In this document: positions 21,515 to 31,271 of the stretch, piece after piece
Layout: every line of letters starts with the position of its first letter
How positions within the stretch are numbered: the first letter of the stretch is position 1
Assembly (NCBI GenBank): GCA_030263395.1
Contig: SZOW01000013.1
Span: 1-64,000 of the forward strand
Source: QUBU01 sp014337915
GTDB lineage: Bacteria > Pseudomonadota > Gammaproteobacteria > Steroidobacterales > GCA-2729495
Direction: 5' to 3'
Length of the DNA stretch: 64,000 nt
The notes under the pieces: model-generated
Seen by the model: the letters and a program-made list of their open reading frames with translations, nothing else
Database searches by the model: none
Told to the model about the DNA's origin: nothing
Translations under genes and position numbers: made by a program

Positions 21515-22291
21515 ATGGCGGCCAGGAGCGCTACGCTCGCCGTCGGCATCATCGGCCAGGACCAGGCGGCAAGGCTGCCCCCGCTGCTGCGCCATGCCAG
21601 CCGGTTTGCCGACGAGATCCTCTACGTCGACGGCGGCTCGACCGATGACTCCCGCCGCGTGGTCGAGGGCTTTGCCCGCGCGCGCTTCATCAGCCATCCC
21701 TTCGACGGCAATTTCGCCCGGCAGCGCAACGTGGTCATGGAGAACCTGCGCGCCGACTGGGTGCTGTTCCTCGACACCGACGAGCTCGCCGGACCGCAGC
21801 TGCTGCGGCTCCTGCCGCGGCTGCTGGCCTCGGGCTTCGGCAGCGTCAGCATGCCCCGCTACTGGCTGGCCAGCGAACGCCCGGCACTCTACGTGGATTC
21901 ACCGCGGCATTACCCGGACCGGCAGACGCGGCTGATCCGCAACCGCCCGGGCGCGCGCTACGACGAGTCGCGCCCGGTACATGAATGGATCCCGCGCCAG
22001 CGGCGCGACCCGGTGCTGCGCCTCAGCCGCGCACACCTGCTGCACTACTGCCTGCTGTGGGAAGACCGCGCCGCGCGCGAGCGCAAGGTGGCGCGCTACG
22101 AGAGCAGCCGCCACGACCCGCTGAACCGCGAGCTATACCTGTACGAGGATTTCCCGCATCGCCTGCGTCCCTGCCGCGAAGCCTGGCTGGACGGTGGCGC
22201 AAGCGGCCGCGGCACGGACACCGCCCTGGACCTGCTGAGGTTTGGCGCCTATGCGCTGCGCCATGGTGCGTTCACTGGCGGCGACGGCTGA
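21515..22291 (+). CDS. Family 2 glycosyltransferase
   Basis: A 258-residue protein with a GT-A fold start: LAVGIIGQDQAARLPPLL, ILYVDGGSTDDSR, and the DxD-like FLDTDEL with preceding ARQRNVVMENLRADWVLF. This is the WaaE/KdtX-like pattern (GT2). It probably transfers a sugar from a nucleotide donor to an envelope glycan; donor and acceptor are unknown. No other glycan genes are adjacent. It ends convergently 187 bases from the next minus-strand gene. Confidence 0.8.
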   Translation: MAARSATLAVGIIGQDQAARLPPLLRHASRFADEILYVDGGSTDDSRRVVEGFARARFISHPFDGNFARQRNVVMENLRADWVLFLDTDELAGPQLLRLLPRLLASGFGSVSMPRYWLASERPALYVDSPRHYPDRQTRLIRNRPGARYDESRPVHEWIPRQRRDPVLRLSRAHLLHYCLLWEDRAARERKVARYESSRHDPLNRELYLYEDFPHRLRPCREAWLDGGASGRGTDTALDLLRFGAYALRHGAFTGGDG

Positions 22292-22319
22292 AAAAGGGGC
22301 GCGGCAGCCTCCCTGCCGC
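22291..22319 (-). terminator. Intrinsic terminator for the 103-residue minus-strand gene
   Basis: A 7-bp GC stem (GCGGCAG, 22301-22307, with CTGCCGC, 22313-22319) is followed on the minus strand, after GCCCC, by five T (22291-22295). It lies 160 bases beyond the stop of the small gene ending at 22479. Confidence 0.5.
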
Positions 22320-22384
22320 CGCGCGGGCCCGGGGCGCTGCCCCGGAGCCTGCGGCAGACGATAGGGGCGCCAGCCGGCGCGGGC

Positions 22385-22400
22385 TGTGATGGCACTCACA
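22385..22400. promoter_or_regulatory. Perfect CRP-type palindrome in a convergent intergenic region
   Basis: TGTGA-TGGCAC-TCACA matches the core CRP consensus exactly. It sits between the ends of two convergent genes, where no promoter is expected, so it may be a decoy, chance, or the promoter region of an unannotated RNA. Confidence 0.4.
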
Positions 22401-22478
22401 GCAGCGGCGCGCGATGCACCGCGCGAGACGCAGTTCGCATCAGCCGCGCTGGTCGCTGCCGTGGCGGCCCTGGTCGCC

Positions 22479-22790
22479 CTAGCCGCCCTGGGCCGGGGCC
22501 GCGGCACGCGTCGTGCGATAGCCCCAGCGGCCGGCACGACGCTCGTTGAGCTGGCCGACGATCTGCTCGGCGGCGTGTTTGACGGCGGCGGAGGTGCCCT
22601 GCAGGTAGCCATTGATGGCGTTGCCACCCTGGCGGATCGTGTAGCGGTGCCAGTTCTTGCCAGCTGCGCCAGCGGGCGGCTCGGTGCGCTCGATGGACAC
22701 CAGCCGGAACGGCTCCGGCTGCGCAGCGGTCCTGGTATCCGGCTTCTCGGCAGCCTTGCTGTTGCTCTTCTTCGCTCGTTCACTGGCCAT
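22479..22790 (-). CDS. Conserved small protein of unknown function
   Basis: A 103-residue protein. The lysine/alanine-rich N-terminal 30 residues look disordered. The core KNWHRYTIRQGGNAINGYLQGTS, then HAAEQIVGQLNERR, resembles short hypothetical proteins I recall from GC-rich gammaproteobacteria. It ends in a basic, alanine-rich tail. The ATG at 22790 is chosen because it gives the compact product; longer in-frame versions add low-complexity residues. Function unknown; no recognisable domain. Confidence 0.65.
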   Translation of the reverse strand: MASERAKKSNSKAAEKPDTRTAAQPEPFRLVSIERTEPPAGAAGKNWHRYTIRQGGNAINGYLQGTSAAVKHAAEQIVGQLNERRAGRWGYRTTRAAAPAQGG

Positions 22791-22983
22791 GGGCAATACC
22801 TCGGCGCGCCAGCCGGCCGGCCTGGCAATCGGCGCTTGGGTGATGGGCTGCCTGCGGGCGGCAGTCGAATAATGGGCGGCTAGCCTAGCACCGGGCGCCG
22901 GTGGCGGCAATCGAAAACTGTCCAAGTCATTGTTTAGTAAAGCTCGGAAAGGCGACCCCGGCTGCCCGTAATGGCCCGGGGAA

Positions 22984-23391
22984 TCAGCGGGCGGCGGCCA
23001 GCGCCTGCTGCAGAGCCGCCGGGTCGACGACGGCGATGGCTTCCACCCGGGGATCGCCGAGGTCGACTGCCTGCCCGGTCGCTGCACTGACCGCATGCCC
23101 GATCCCGGCGGCATCGAGTTGGTCCGGAGGCAGGACGATGGTGGCCGGCACGGTCCCGTCCGCCCGCTTCCCGCCGCCCGGCAGGTAGATGCAGCCGGTC
23201 ACGAAGTCCACGCCGAAGGCGACGAGGCCGGGGACGAGGAAGACGATCAGGCCCGCGGCATCGAGGATGGCCACGCCCGGATCGATCTGCCCGGATTTCT
23301 GGCCCTTGCGTTCCGGATAGATCAGCAGGCCGCAGGCGGCGCTCTGCAGCACCAGCACCACGAGCGCCAGGATCGCAACGGCACGCTTCAT
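22984..23391 (-). CDS. Small lipoprotein of unknown function
   Basis: A 135-residue protein. The signal sequence MKRAVAILALVVLVLQSAAC suggests lipidation at Cys20, although the lipobox (SAAC) is not the strict form. The mature part contains LLIYPERKGQKSG, IDPGVAILDAAGLIVFLVPGLVAFGVDFVTG and CIYLPGG, the pattern of a family of small lipoproteins sometimes misannotated as polyribonucleotide nucleotidyltransferase. It lies 13 bases downstream of the cysteine-rich gene on the same strand and is probably cotranscribed. Confidence 0.75.
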   Translation of the reverse strand: MKRAVAILALVVLVLQSAACGLLIYPERKGQKSGQIDPGVAILDAAGLIVFLVPGLVAFGVDFVTGCIYLPGGGKRADGTVPATIVLPPDQLDAAGIGHAVSAATGQAVDLGDPRVEAIAVVDPAALQQALAAAR

Positions 23392-23404
23392 GACCACCCC
23401 CGCC

Positions 23405-23752
23405 TCAGCCAGGTTTCCCGCCGCTCTTGCCGCTCTTGCCGCCCGTGCCGCCATGGCCGCCGAACAATTCGGCGAGCCGGTCGCGCGCCGCAGCCTCTGC
23501 CGCCGCCCCGGCGGCATCCCAGGCGCCGGGGCGCGGCTGGAAGTAATCGCAGAAATTTGCCTGCTCCTTGTTCCGGACTTCCTCCGCGTCCTCCTGGCGA
23601 CACTTGCGCTGGATATGCGGATCCCAGGAACGGCACATGCGGCAGACGTGGAGCTGGGCGCGGCAGGACGGGCACTCCTCCAGGCGGCGCAGCGGCAGCG
23701 AAAGCGCCGCCAGTGAGGCAGCGCAGCGCCAGCAGACCAGGTCGTGGCTCAT
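23405..23752 (-). CDS. Cysteine-rich, probable zinc-binding small protein
   Basis: A 115-residue protein with eight cysteines placed for two zinc sites: CWRC (7, 10) with CPSC (27, 30), then CRMC (37, 40) with Cys51 and Cys68. The C-terminus is a glycine/lysine low-complexity tail. The segment VCRMCRSWDP and the later KEQANFCDYFQP look family-conserved, but I cannot assign a function. It is divergent from typA with 168 bases between the starts. Confidence 0.75.
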   Translation of the reverse strand: MSHDLVCWRCAASLAALSLPLRRLEECPSCRAQLHVCRMCRSWDPHIQRKCRQEDAEEVRNKEQANFCDYFQPRPGAWDAAGAAAEAAARDRLAELFGGHGGTGGKSGKSGGKPG

Positions 23753-23920
23753 GATGCGGCCATTATAGGGGCAGCGGCTCGCGGCCGGCCTGCCGGCCGG
23801 CGGCTGCAGTCTGGTGGACCCGGGCCGGCCCGGTGTGGTCCGGCTGCCGGAAATTCCGCGCAGCGGCCGGCACCGGCCCTTATAATGCCGCGCTTCCTCC
23901 GCCGCCCCGGCACCCCAGAC

Positions 23921-25744
23921 ATGTCCGCTGCCAGCCGCCTGCGCAACATCGCCATCATCGCCCATGTCGATCATGGCAAGACCACCCTCGTGGACCAGCT
24001 GCTCAAGCAGTCGAGCACCCTCGATGAGCGTTTCGTGCTGCCCGAGCGCGCCATGGACTCCAACGACCTGGAACGCGAGCGCGGCATCACCATCCTCGCC
24101 AAGAACACCGCCATCCGCTGGCGCGACTGGCGCATCAACATCGTCGATACCCCCGGCCACGCCGACTTCGGCGGCGAGGTCGAGCGGGTGCTGTCCATGG
24201 TGGACAGCGTGCTGCTGCTGGTCGACGCGGTCGACGGGCCCATGCCGCAGACGCGCTTCGTCACCCAGAAGGCCTTCGCCCGCGGCTTCACGCCCATCGT
24301 CGTCATCAACAAGGTGGACCGTGACGGCGCCCGGCCCGACTGGGTGCTGGACCAGACCTTCGACCTCTTCGACCGCCTCGGCGCCACCGATGCACAGCTC
24401 GACTTCCCGGTGATCTACGCCTCGGCGCTCAACGGCTATGCCGGTGATACGCCGGACGTGCGGGCCGGGGACATGACGACGCTGTTCGAGGCCATCGTCG
24501 AGCACGTGCCACCGCCGGCGGTGGATGCCGACGGGCCGCTGCAGCTGCAGGTCTCGAGCCTTGGCTACGACTCCTACGTCGGCGTGCTGGGCGTCGGCCG
24601 TGTGACCCGCGGCACCATCACGCCCAACACCGCGATCAGCGTCGTGGCCGCCGACGGCAGTACACGCCAGGCGCGTCTCGGCGAGCTCTACGGCTTCATG
24701 GGCCTGAAGCGCACGCCGGTGGCCTCCGCCGGCGCGGGCGACATCGTCGCCTTCAGCGGTGTCGAGGACCTGCGCATCTCCGACACCATCTGCGACCGCA
24801 ACGTGCCGGAGGGCCTGCCGCCGCTGCAGGTGGACGAACCCACCATCAGCATGACCTTCCAGGTCAACAAGTCACCGTTCGCCGGCCGTGAGGGCAAGTA
24901 TCTCACCAGCCGCCAGATCCGCGCGCGCCTCGACCAGGAGCTGCTGCACAACGTGGCACTGCGGGTCGAGGAGACGGAGGACGCCGACAAGTTCAAGGTC
25001 TCCGGTCGCGGCGAGCTGCACCTCTCGGTGCTCATCGAGAACATGCGCCGCGAGGGCTACGAGCTGGCGGTGTCGCGCCCGGAGGTCATCGAGCACATCG
25101 TCGACGGCGTGCGCTGCGAGCCCTGGGAACAGCTGACCGTGGACTTCGCCGAGGAGCACCAGGGCGCGGTCATGAGCCGCATCGCCGAGCGCAAGGGCGA
25201 ACTGCTGGCCTCGCAGCCCGACGGCCGCGGCCGCCTGCGGCTGGACTACCGCATCCCCGCCCGCGGGCTGATCGGCTTTCGCACCGAGTACCTGACGGCC
25301 ACCGCGGGCACCGGCCTGATCTACCACGTCTTCGAGCGCTACGCGCCGCGGGTGCCGGTCGCCATAGGCCAGCGCATCAACGGCGTGCTGGTGGCCAATG
25401 TGGCGGGCAAGGCGCTGGCCTACTCGCTGTTCAACCTGCAGGAGCGCGGCCGGCTGTTCATCGGCCACGGCGAGCCGGTGTACGAGGGCATGCTCATCGG
25501 CATCCACAGCCGCGGCAACGACCTGGTGGTGAACCCCACCAAGGGCAAGCAGCTGACCAACATCCGCGCCGCCGGTTCCGATGAGAACATCCTGCTGACG
25601 CCGCCGATCCGCTTCTCGCTGGAGCAGGCGCTGGAGTTCATCGACGACGACGAGCTGGTGGAAGTCACCCCCGGCAGCATCCGCCTGCGCAAGAAGCTGC
25701 TCACCGAGAGCGACCGCAAGCGCGCCTCGCGCCTGCCCGCCTGA
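23921..25744 (+). CDS. typA: Ribosome-associated GTPase TypA/BipA
   Basis: A 607-residue translational GTPase that assists 50S assembly and stress adaptation. G1 AHVDHGKTT, G2 RERGITI, G3 DTPGHADFGG and G4 NKVDRDGARPDW lie in the first 150 residues. They are followed by the EF-Tu-like domain 2, EF-G-like domains III and V, and the BipA-specific C-terminal domain (GRLFIGHGEPVYEGMLIGIHSRGNDL has the typical loop). The ATG at 23921 is 34 bases after a TATAAT (23881-23886) that may be its -10 box. Confidence 0.96.
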   Translation: MSAASRLRNIAIIAHVDHGKTTLVDQLLKQSSTLDERFVLPERAMDSNDLERERGITILAKNTAIRWRDWRINIVDTPGHADFGGEVERVLSMVDSVLLLVDAVDGPMPQTRFVTQKAFARGFTPIVVINKVDRDGARPDWVLDQTFDLFDRLGATDAQLDFPVIYASALNGYAGDTPDVRAGDMTTLFEAIVEHVPPPAVDADGPLQLQVSSLGYDSYVGVLGVGRVTRGTITPNTAISVVAADGSTRQARLGELYGFMGLKRTPVASAGAGDIVAFSGVEDLRISDTICDRNVPEGLPPLQVDEPTISMTFQVNKSPFAGREGKYLTSRQIRARLDQELLHNVALRVEETEDADKFKVSGRGELHLSVLIENMRREGYELAVSRPEVIEHIVDGVRCEPWEQLTVDFAEEHQGAVMSRIAERKGELLASQPDGRGRLRLDYRIPARGLIGFRTEYLTATAGTGLIYHVFERYAPRVPVAIGQRINGVLVANVAGKALAYSLFNLQERGRLFIGHGEPVYEGMLIGIHSRGNDLVVNPTKGKQLTNIRAAGSDENILLTPPIRFSLEQALEFIDDDELVEVTPGSIRLRKKLLTESDRKRASRLPA

Positions 25745-25762
25745 ACCAGGAGGGAACCTGTG

Positions 25763-26110
25763 ATGACCAAGGACACGCTGTTCCTGCTGAAACCCGACTT
25801 CCACAACGGCGACAAGGGGCCGTTCTACTGCCCGGACTGCGCCCTCGTGGAAGGCGTGCTGTCCTACTACCCGAAGCTGCGCCACAAGCTCGACGTGCGC
25901 TACGTCGACTTCGCCCGGCCGCGCGCCGAAATCGTCGCCCTGCTGGGCGAGGCCAACCAGGGCTGCCCGGTGCTGGTGCTGGCTGACGGCCGCCGCGTGC
26001 TCGACGCCGGCATCGAGGTCCAGGAAGCCCAGGGCCGGCGCTTCATCGCGCGGGAAGCCGACATCCGCCGCTACCTCTCGGGCAGCTTCGGCATCGGCCA
26101 CGCGGCCTGA
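25763..26110 (+). CDS. DUF3088 family protein
   Basis: A 115-residue protein that looks thioredoxin-like. It begins with KDTLFLLKPDFHNGDKGPFYCPDCALVEG, with a CPDC (CxxC) pair, and continues with an EANQGCPVLVLADG strand-loop. The family's function is unknown; a thiol-redox or metal role is suggested only by the cysteine pair. A GTG directly precedes the ATG; the ATG is preferred, with AGGAGG 8-10 bases upstream. It lies 18 bases after typA, probably in the same transcript. Confidence 0.8.
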   Translation: MTKDTLFLLKPDFHNGDKGPFYCPDCALVEGVLSYYPKLRHKLDVRYVDFARPRAEIVALLGEANQGCPVLVLADGRRVLDAGIEVQEAQGRRFIAREADIRRYLSGSFGIGHAA

Positions 26111-26146
26111 GCCCGGGGCCACCGGGCGCCGGCACGGCCTGATCCC

Positions 26147-27958
26147 ATGGCGGGCCCGGAAGAGGAAGCGCGCAACCGCCCCAAGGGCCGGTCACTGCGG
26201 CCGCTGCTGGCGCTGCTGCCCTACCTGCGGCCCTATCGCGGCCGGCTGGTCCTCGCCGTCCTTGCCCTGCTCAGCGCCTCGGGCCTGATGCTGGCCCTGC
26301 CGGTGGCCGGCAAGTACGTCATCGACCACGGCTTCTCCCAGGACGGCGGCGCAAGGATCAACCTCTACTTCACGGGATTCGCCGCGCTGGTGGTGCTGTT
26401 CTGCGCCTGCGCCGCGCTGCGCTACTACCTGCTGGCCTGGATCGGCGAGCGCGTGGTCGCCGATATCCGCGACCGCATCTACGCCCACGTGATCCGGCTG
26501 GATCCGGCGTTCTTCGAGGTGACGCGCACCGGCGAGGTGCTCTCGCGGCTCACCGCCGATACCACGCTGATCCAGTCCATTGCCGGCGTGAACTTCTCGA
26601 TGGTGCTGCGTTCGCTGGTGCAGCTGCCCGGCGCGCTGCTGATGCTGGCCATCACCAACATCCGCCTCATGGGCGTGATCGTGCTGTTCATCCCGGCAGT
26701 GATGGCGCCGGTGATCCTCATCGGCCGCAAGGTGCGCGCCCTGTCCCGCGCCTCGCAGGACCGCATCGCCGACACCAGCGCGCTGGCCAGCGAGTCGCTG
26801 AACGCGGTGCAGATCGTCCAGGCCTTCACCGCCGAGCCGATGCTCACAAGGCGCTTCCGCGCGGCTGTCGAGTCGAGCTTCGCCACGGCCATCAACCGCA
26901 CCCGGGTGCGGGCGGTGATGACCTTCGTCACCTTCGTCGCGGTGTTCGGCGGCATCACCTTCGTCGTCTGGGTCGGCGCGCGCACGGTGCTGGCCGGCGG
27001 CATGAGCTATGGCGAACTGGCTCAGTTCCTGCTCTATGCCATGTTCACCGCAACCTCGGCGGGCACGCTCACGGAAATGTGGGGTGAGGTGCAACGCGCC
27101 TCCGGGGCCACGGAGCGCATGGTGGAGCTCCTCGACGCCAGGCCCGCGGTGCGGGTGGCACCGCAGCCACTGCCCATGCCCGTGCCGGGGCAGGGCCGCA
27201 TCCGCTTCGAGGGCGTGGGTTTCAGCTACCCCTCGCGCCCCGACCGCCGGGCGCTGGACGGCTTCAGCCTGGAGATCCGGCCCGGCGAGCGCGTGGCCTT
27301 CGTCGGCCCCTCGGGGGCCGGCAAGAGCACCACGTTCCAGCTGCTGCTGCGCTTCTATGATCCGCAGGCGGGACGCATCGTCGTCGATGGCATGGACATC
27401 GCCAGCGTGGACCCGGCCGAGCTGCGCGCGCGCATCGGCCTGGTACCGCAGGAGACCATGATCTTCGGCGACACCGCGCGGGAGAACATCCGCTTCGGGC
27501 GGCCCGGGGCAACGGATGCCGAGGTGGAGGCGGCGGCGCGCTCAGCGGTTGCCGCCGGCTTCCTCCGCGAACTGCCCCAGGGTTTCGACACCTTCCTCGG
27601 CGAGCGCGGCATGCGGCTCTCCGGCGGCCAGCGCCAGCGCCTGGCGATCGCGCGGGCGATCCTCAAGAACCCGCCGATCCTGCTGCTCGACGAGGCCACC
27701 AGCGCGCTCGACTCGGAGAACGAGCGGCTGGTCCAGCAGGCGCTCGACCAGCTGATGGAGAACCGCACCACCATCATCATCGCCCACCGCCTGGCCACCG
27801 TGCTCAAGGCCGACCGGATCGTGGTAATGGACCAGGGGCGGATCGTCGACATCGGCACGCACGAGCAGCTGGTGGCGCGCGCTCCGCTGTACGCACGGCT
27901 GGCGGAGCTGCAGTTCGGCGCCGCGGAAGCACCGCGCATCGGCGCCACCGGCAGCTGA
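26147..27958 (+). CDS. ABC exporter, MsbA-related (fused permease and ATPase)
   Basis: A 603-residue half-transporter. Six membrane helices lie within the first 330 residues. The nucleotide-binding domain has Walker A GPSGAGKST (about 388), Q-loop, signature LSGGQRQR and Walker B ILLLDEATSALD, with the switch His in IIAHRLATV. It resembles the MsbA-related group rather than true MsbA; substrates are thought to be lipids or drugs. It lies 36 bases after the DUF3088 gene. Confidence 0.87.
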   Translation: MAGPEEEARNRPKGRSLRPLLALLPYLRPYRGRLVLAVLALLSASGLMLALPVAGKYVIDHGFSQDGGARINLYFTGFAALVVLFCACAALRYYLLAWIGERVVADIRDRIYAHVIRLDPAFFEVTRTGEVLSRLTADTTLIQSIAGVNFSMVLRSLVQLPGALLMLAITNIRLMGVIVLFIPAVMAPVILIGRKVRALSRASQDRIADTSALASESLNAVQIVQAFTAEPMLTRRFRAAVESSFATAINRTRVRAVMTFVTFVAVFGGITFVVWVGARTVLAGGMSYGELAQFLLYAMFTATSAGTLTEMWGEVQRASGATERMVELLDARPAVRVAPQPLPMPVPGQGRIRFEGVGFSYPSRPDRRALDGFSLEIRPGERVAFVGPSGAGKSTTFQLLLRFYDPQAGRIVVDGMDIASVDPAELRARIGLVPQETMIFGDTARENIRFGRPGATDAEVEAAARSAVAAGFLRELPQGFDTFLGERGMRLSGGQRQRLAIARAILKNPPILLLDEATSALDSENERLVQQALDQLMENRTTIIIAHRLATVLKADRIVVMDQGRIVDIGTHEQLVARAPLYARLAELQFGAAEAPRIGATGS

Positions 27959-28013
27959 CCCCGGCCCGCCGGCGGCACTGGCAGTGCTGCCCCATGCACC
28001 CTAGACTGCGGCC

Positions 28014-28166
28014 ATGGGCAGCTGGACCTTTGCCATTGCCGCCAGCATGTTCCTCGTGCTGCTCGGCCTCGTCACCCACTGGAGCCTGGTCGTCCTGGGT
28101 GCCGCGCTGCTGGTCTGGCCGGTGCTGAGCGAACTCATCCGGCGGCGGCGCGGGCCGCCAGCCTGA
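28014..28166 (+). CDS. Small membrane protein, 50 residues
   Basis: A short frame beginning MGSWTFAIAASMFLVLLGL with two hydrophobic stretches (about residues 5-19 and 22-38), ending in a basic tail LIRRRRGPPA. The positive-inside pattern supports a real two-helix membrane peptide with both ends in the cytoplasm. It lies 55 bases after the ABC exporter on the same strand. TAGACT, 12 bases before the ATG, could be a -10 box. No clear Shine-Dalgarno site is seen. Function unknown. Confidence 0.5.
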   Translation: MGSWTFAIAASMFLVLLGLVTHWSLVVLGAALLVWPVLSELIRRRRGPPA

Positions 28167-28181
28167 CCCCCACGCCGCGTA

Positions 28182-29249
28182 TCAGCGCCGGTCGGCGCGG
28201 GCGAGCGTCTCGGCCACGGCCTGGTCGATCCACCTGAGGAAGTTCGGGTGCTCGGAGATGCCCTTCTCCTGGAAACGGAACTCAAGCCCGGCAAGGTCCT
28301 TCTGCAGCTTCGGCTGCACGCCGGCGACGTTGATCACGTAGGGCACCACGATCACGTCCTGGCCGCGCGCGCGGGCATCGCTGACCTTCGCCCGGAACGC
28401 CCTGGCGTTGGCCGCGCGCACCGGCGGCGGCGCGTCGTCCTGGATGTTGAGCGCCTCGACGCTGGCAAAGCGGCTTGCCGTCTTCACCCAGGTGGCGAGC
28501 TTGCCCAGTTCCACCAGGTCGCGTTCGTTGTCGGTATTGTCCTCGGGCCCGTGGGCGATGATGACCACCGCCTCCCTGGCCTCGTCCCGGCTCAGCTCGC
28601 GGGCGTGGTCCAGCAGGATCTGTGCCACCAGCGGGCTGTCGTTGACCGATCCGGTCATGAGCAGCGGCGCCCTGCTGGTCACCCTTGCCACTTTCGCGTA
28701 TGCCGGCTGTTCGCGCAGCCCGAGGATGTACTGCCACTGGCGGCGCAGCGAGCGGTGGTCGCTGGTGCCGTAGTCCACGGCAACGATGGTCTCCACGCCC
28801 ACGGCATTGAGGTCATCGGCCGCCTGCTGCAGCGCCTGCCCCGTGGTCATGGCCATGCCGAAGGCGATCGCCGTCGGCTGCCGCTGTGCCAGCGGTTGCA
28901 TCCGCGAGCGGAAGGTCTGGTCCGAGGGCTCGCTGACCCCGTGGTTGAGCACCAGCAGGCCCACCCTGCCCCGGGTCTGGGCCGGGCTGATGTACCAGGC
29001 ATAGTCGGCCCGCATGCTGTTCATGATCATGTGCAGCAGGTTGTCGGGCATCGTGGCGAACACCGGAATGTTGGCGCGCAGCTCGGCGGTGGTCGCCTCG
29101 CTGTGGTCGTGGGGAATCATCGGATGCCGGCCCGGCTCGAGCGGATCGGGCTGGAAGTTGACGTCAGCCGCGGCCAGCGCGGGGCCGCCCAGCGCGAGCC
29201 CGACGAGCAGGACGGCCAACGATGCATGAACCTTGTGGTGGCGACGCAT
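28182..29249 (-). CDS. Exported CbiX-like (sirohydrochlorin chelatase fold) protein
   Basis: A 355-residue protein. The signal peptide (about residues 1-26, ending ALA-A) implies export. A histidine-rich segment (HPMIPHDHSE) lies near residues 42-51. Two class II chelatase-like halves follow, each with the metal/tetrapyrrole histidine: LLVLNHGVSEPSD (His103) and VVIIAHGPEDNTDNERD (His233). CbiX enzymes act in the cytosol on cobalamin or sirohaem precursors, so an exported member is unlikely to make these; it may bind metal or haem in the periplasm. It is last in the minus-strand array containing the amidoligases (75-base gap). Confidence 0.7.
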   Translation of the reverse strand: MRRHHKVHASLAVLLVGLALGGPALAAADVNFQPDPLEPGRHPMIPHDHSEATTAELRANIPVFATMPDNLLHMIMNSMRADYAWYISPAQTRGRVGLLVLNHGVSEPSDQTFRSRMQPLAQRQPTAIAFGMAMTTGQALQQAADDLNAVGVETIVAVDYGTSDHRSLRRQWQYILGLREQPAYAKVARVTSRAPLLMTGSVNDSPLVAQILLDHARELSRDEAREAVVIIAHGPEDNTDNERDLVELGKLATWVKTASRFASVEALNIQDDAPPPVRAANARAFRAKVSDARARGQDVIVVPYVINVAGVQPKLQKDLAGLEFRFQEKGISEHPNFLRWIDQAVAETLARADRR

Positions 29250-29324
29250 GGATTCCCCCTGGGTGGCTGTCCGGGGCCGGCGACTGCCGGCTTCCCCCGC
29301 GCCGACTATAGCAACCCCGCGCGC

Positions 29325-30024
29325 TCAGGACTCCAGCGAGGCGGCCAGGTCCGCCAGCAGCGCGGCGGCCTGGGATGGATTGCCCAGGCAGGCCTGGTTG
29401 AGTTCCAGTTCGATGCCGAGGTATGGCTGGCCGGCGAACTCGCGCCGCAGCGCCACCACCAGGCCATCGGCCGTGCCACGGTACGGGTAGTTGCGCCGCA
29501 CCCTCCAGCCGCGGGCACTGGCCGCCAGCCGCGCTTGCCAGCCGCGGCAGAACCGCGCCTCGGCGCCGCTCGCCGGGTCGTAGAGCAGGCCCACATCGGC
29601 ATTGCGACGCCGGCCGTCGAGGACCGGCGTGAACGAATGTACCGACAGCTGCAGCACCTGCTCGCCGCGCGCCAGGCGCCCGGCGATCCAGTCGTGCAGC
29701 AGCTGGCGATAGGGATGATAGTGCCGCGCCAGCAGCCGCTCGCGTTCCTCAGCGGCCAGGGACCGGGACAGGCTGGAGTACAGCGCCGGATGGCCGATGG
29801 AGCGGTTGAGGTCCACCAGCAGCCGGGTCACGGTGGCGGCGACCAGTGGCGCGCCGAGCCGCCGCTGCAGCACGCGCGCCGCCGCCAGCGCGCCGATGTC
29901 CAGGCCCCGGTGCGAAGCCAGCAGCCGCCGCTGGCCGGCGAACAGTCGCCGGTATTCGGGCGGTACCCGATTGCCACCGTGCTCGCAGCTCAGCAGCAGC
30001 CACGGCGCCACGCGGCGCCGGCGC

Positions 30025-30047
<23 letters not shown>
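29325..30047 (-). CDS. N-formylglutamate amidohydrolase-like protein (FGase family)
   Basis: A 240-residue protein. The family signature LLSCEHGGNRVP (residues 18-28, zinc ligand His23) is followed by HRGLDIGALA, the second zinc-site region LSVHSFTPVLDG, and a C-terminal IELELNQ. The canonical reaction removes formate from N-formylglutamate. No histidine-degradation genes are near, so it is more likely a zinc amidohydrolase acting on the product of the amidoligases. The ATG at 30047 overlaps the end of the GCS2 gene by 23 bases; a GTG at 30011 would avoid the overlap. Confidence 0.8.
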
Positions 30048-31263
<1,216 letters not shown>

Positions 31264-31271
31264 GGCCGTGC

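Noticed and set aside
22386..22883. Plus-strand 165-codon frame starting at the orphan CRP-like site
   Set aside because: Mostly antisense to the 103-residue gene, low complexity (Ala/Val/Arg) and no ribosome site.
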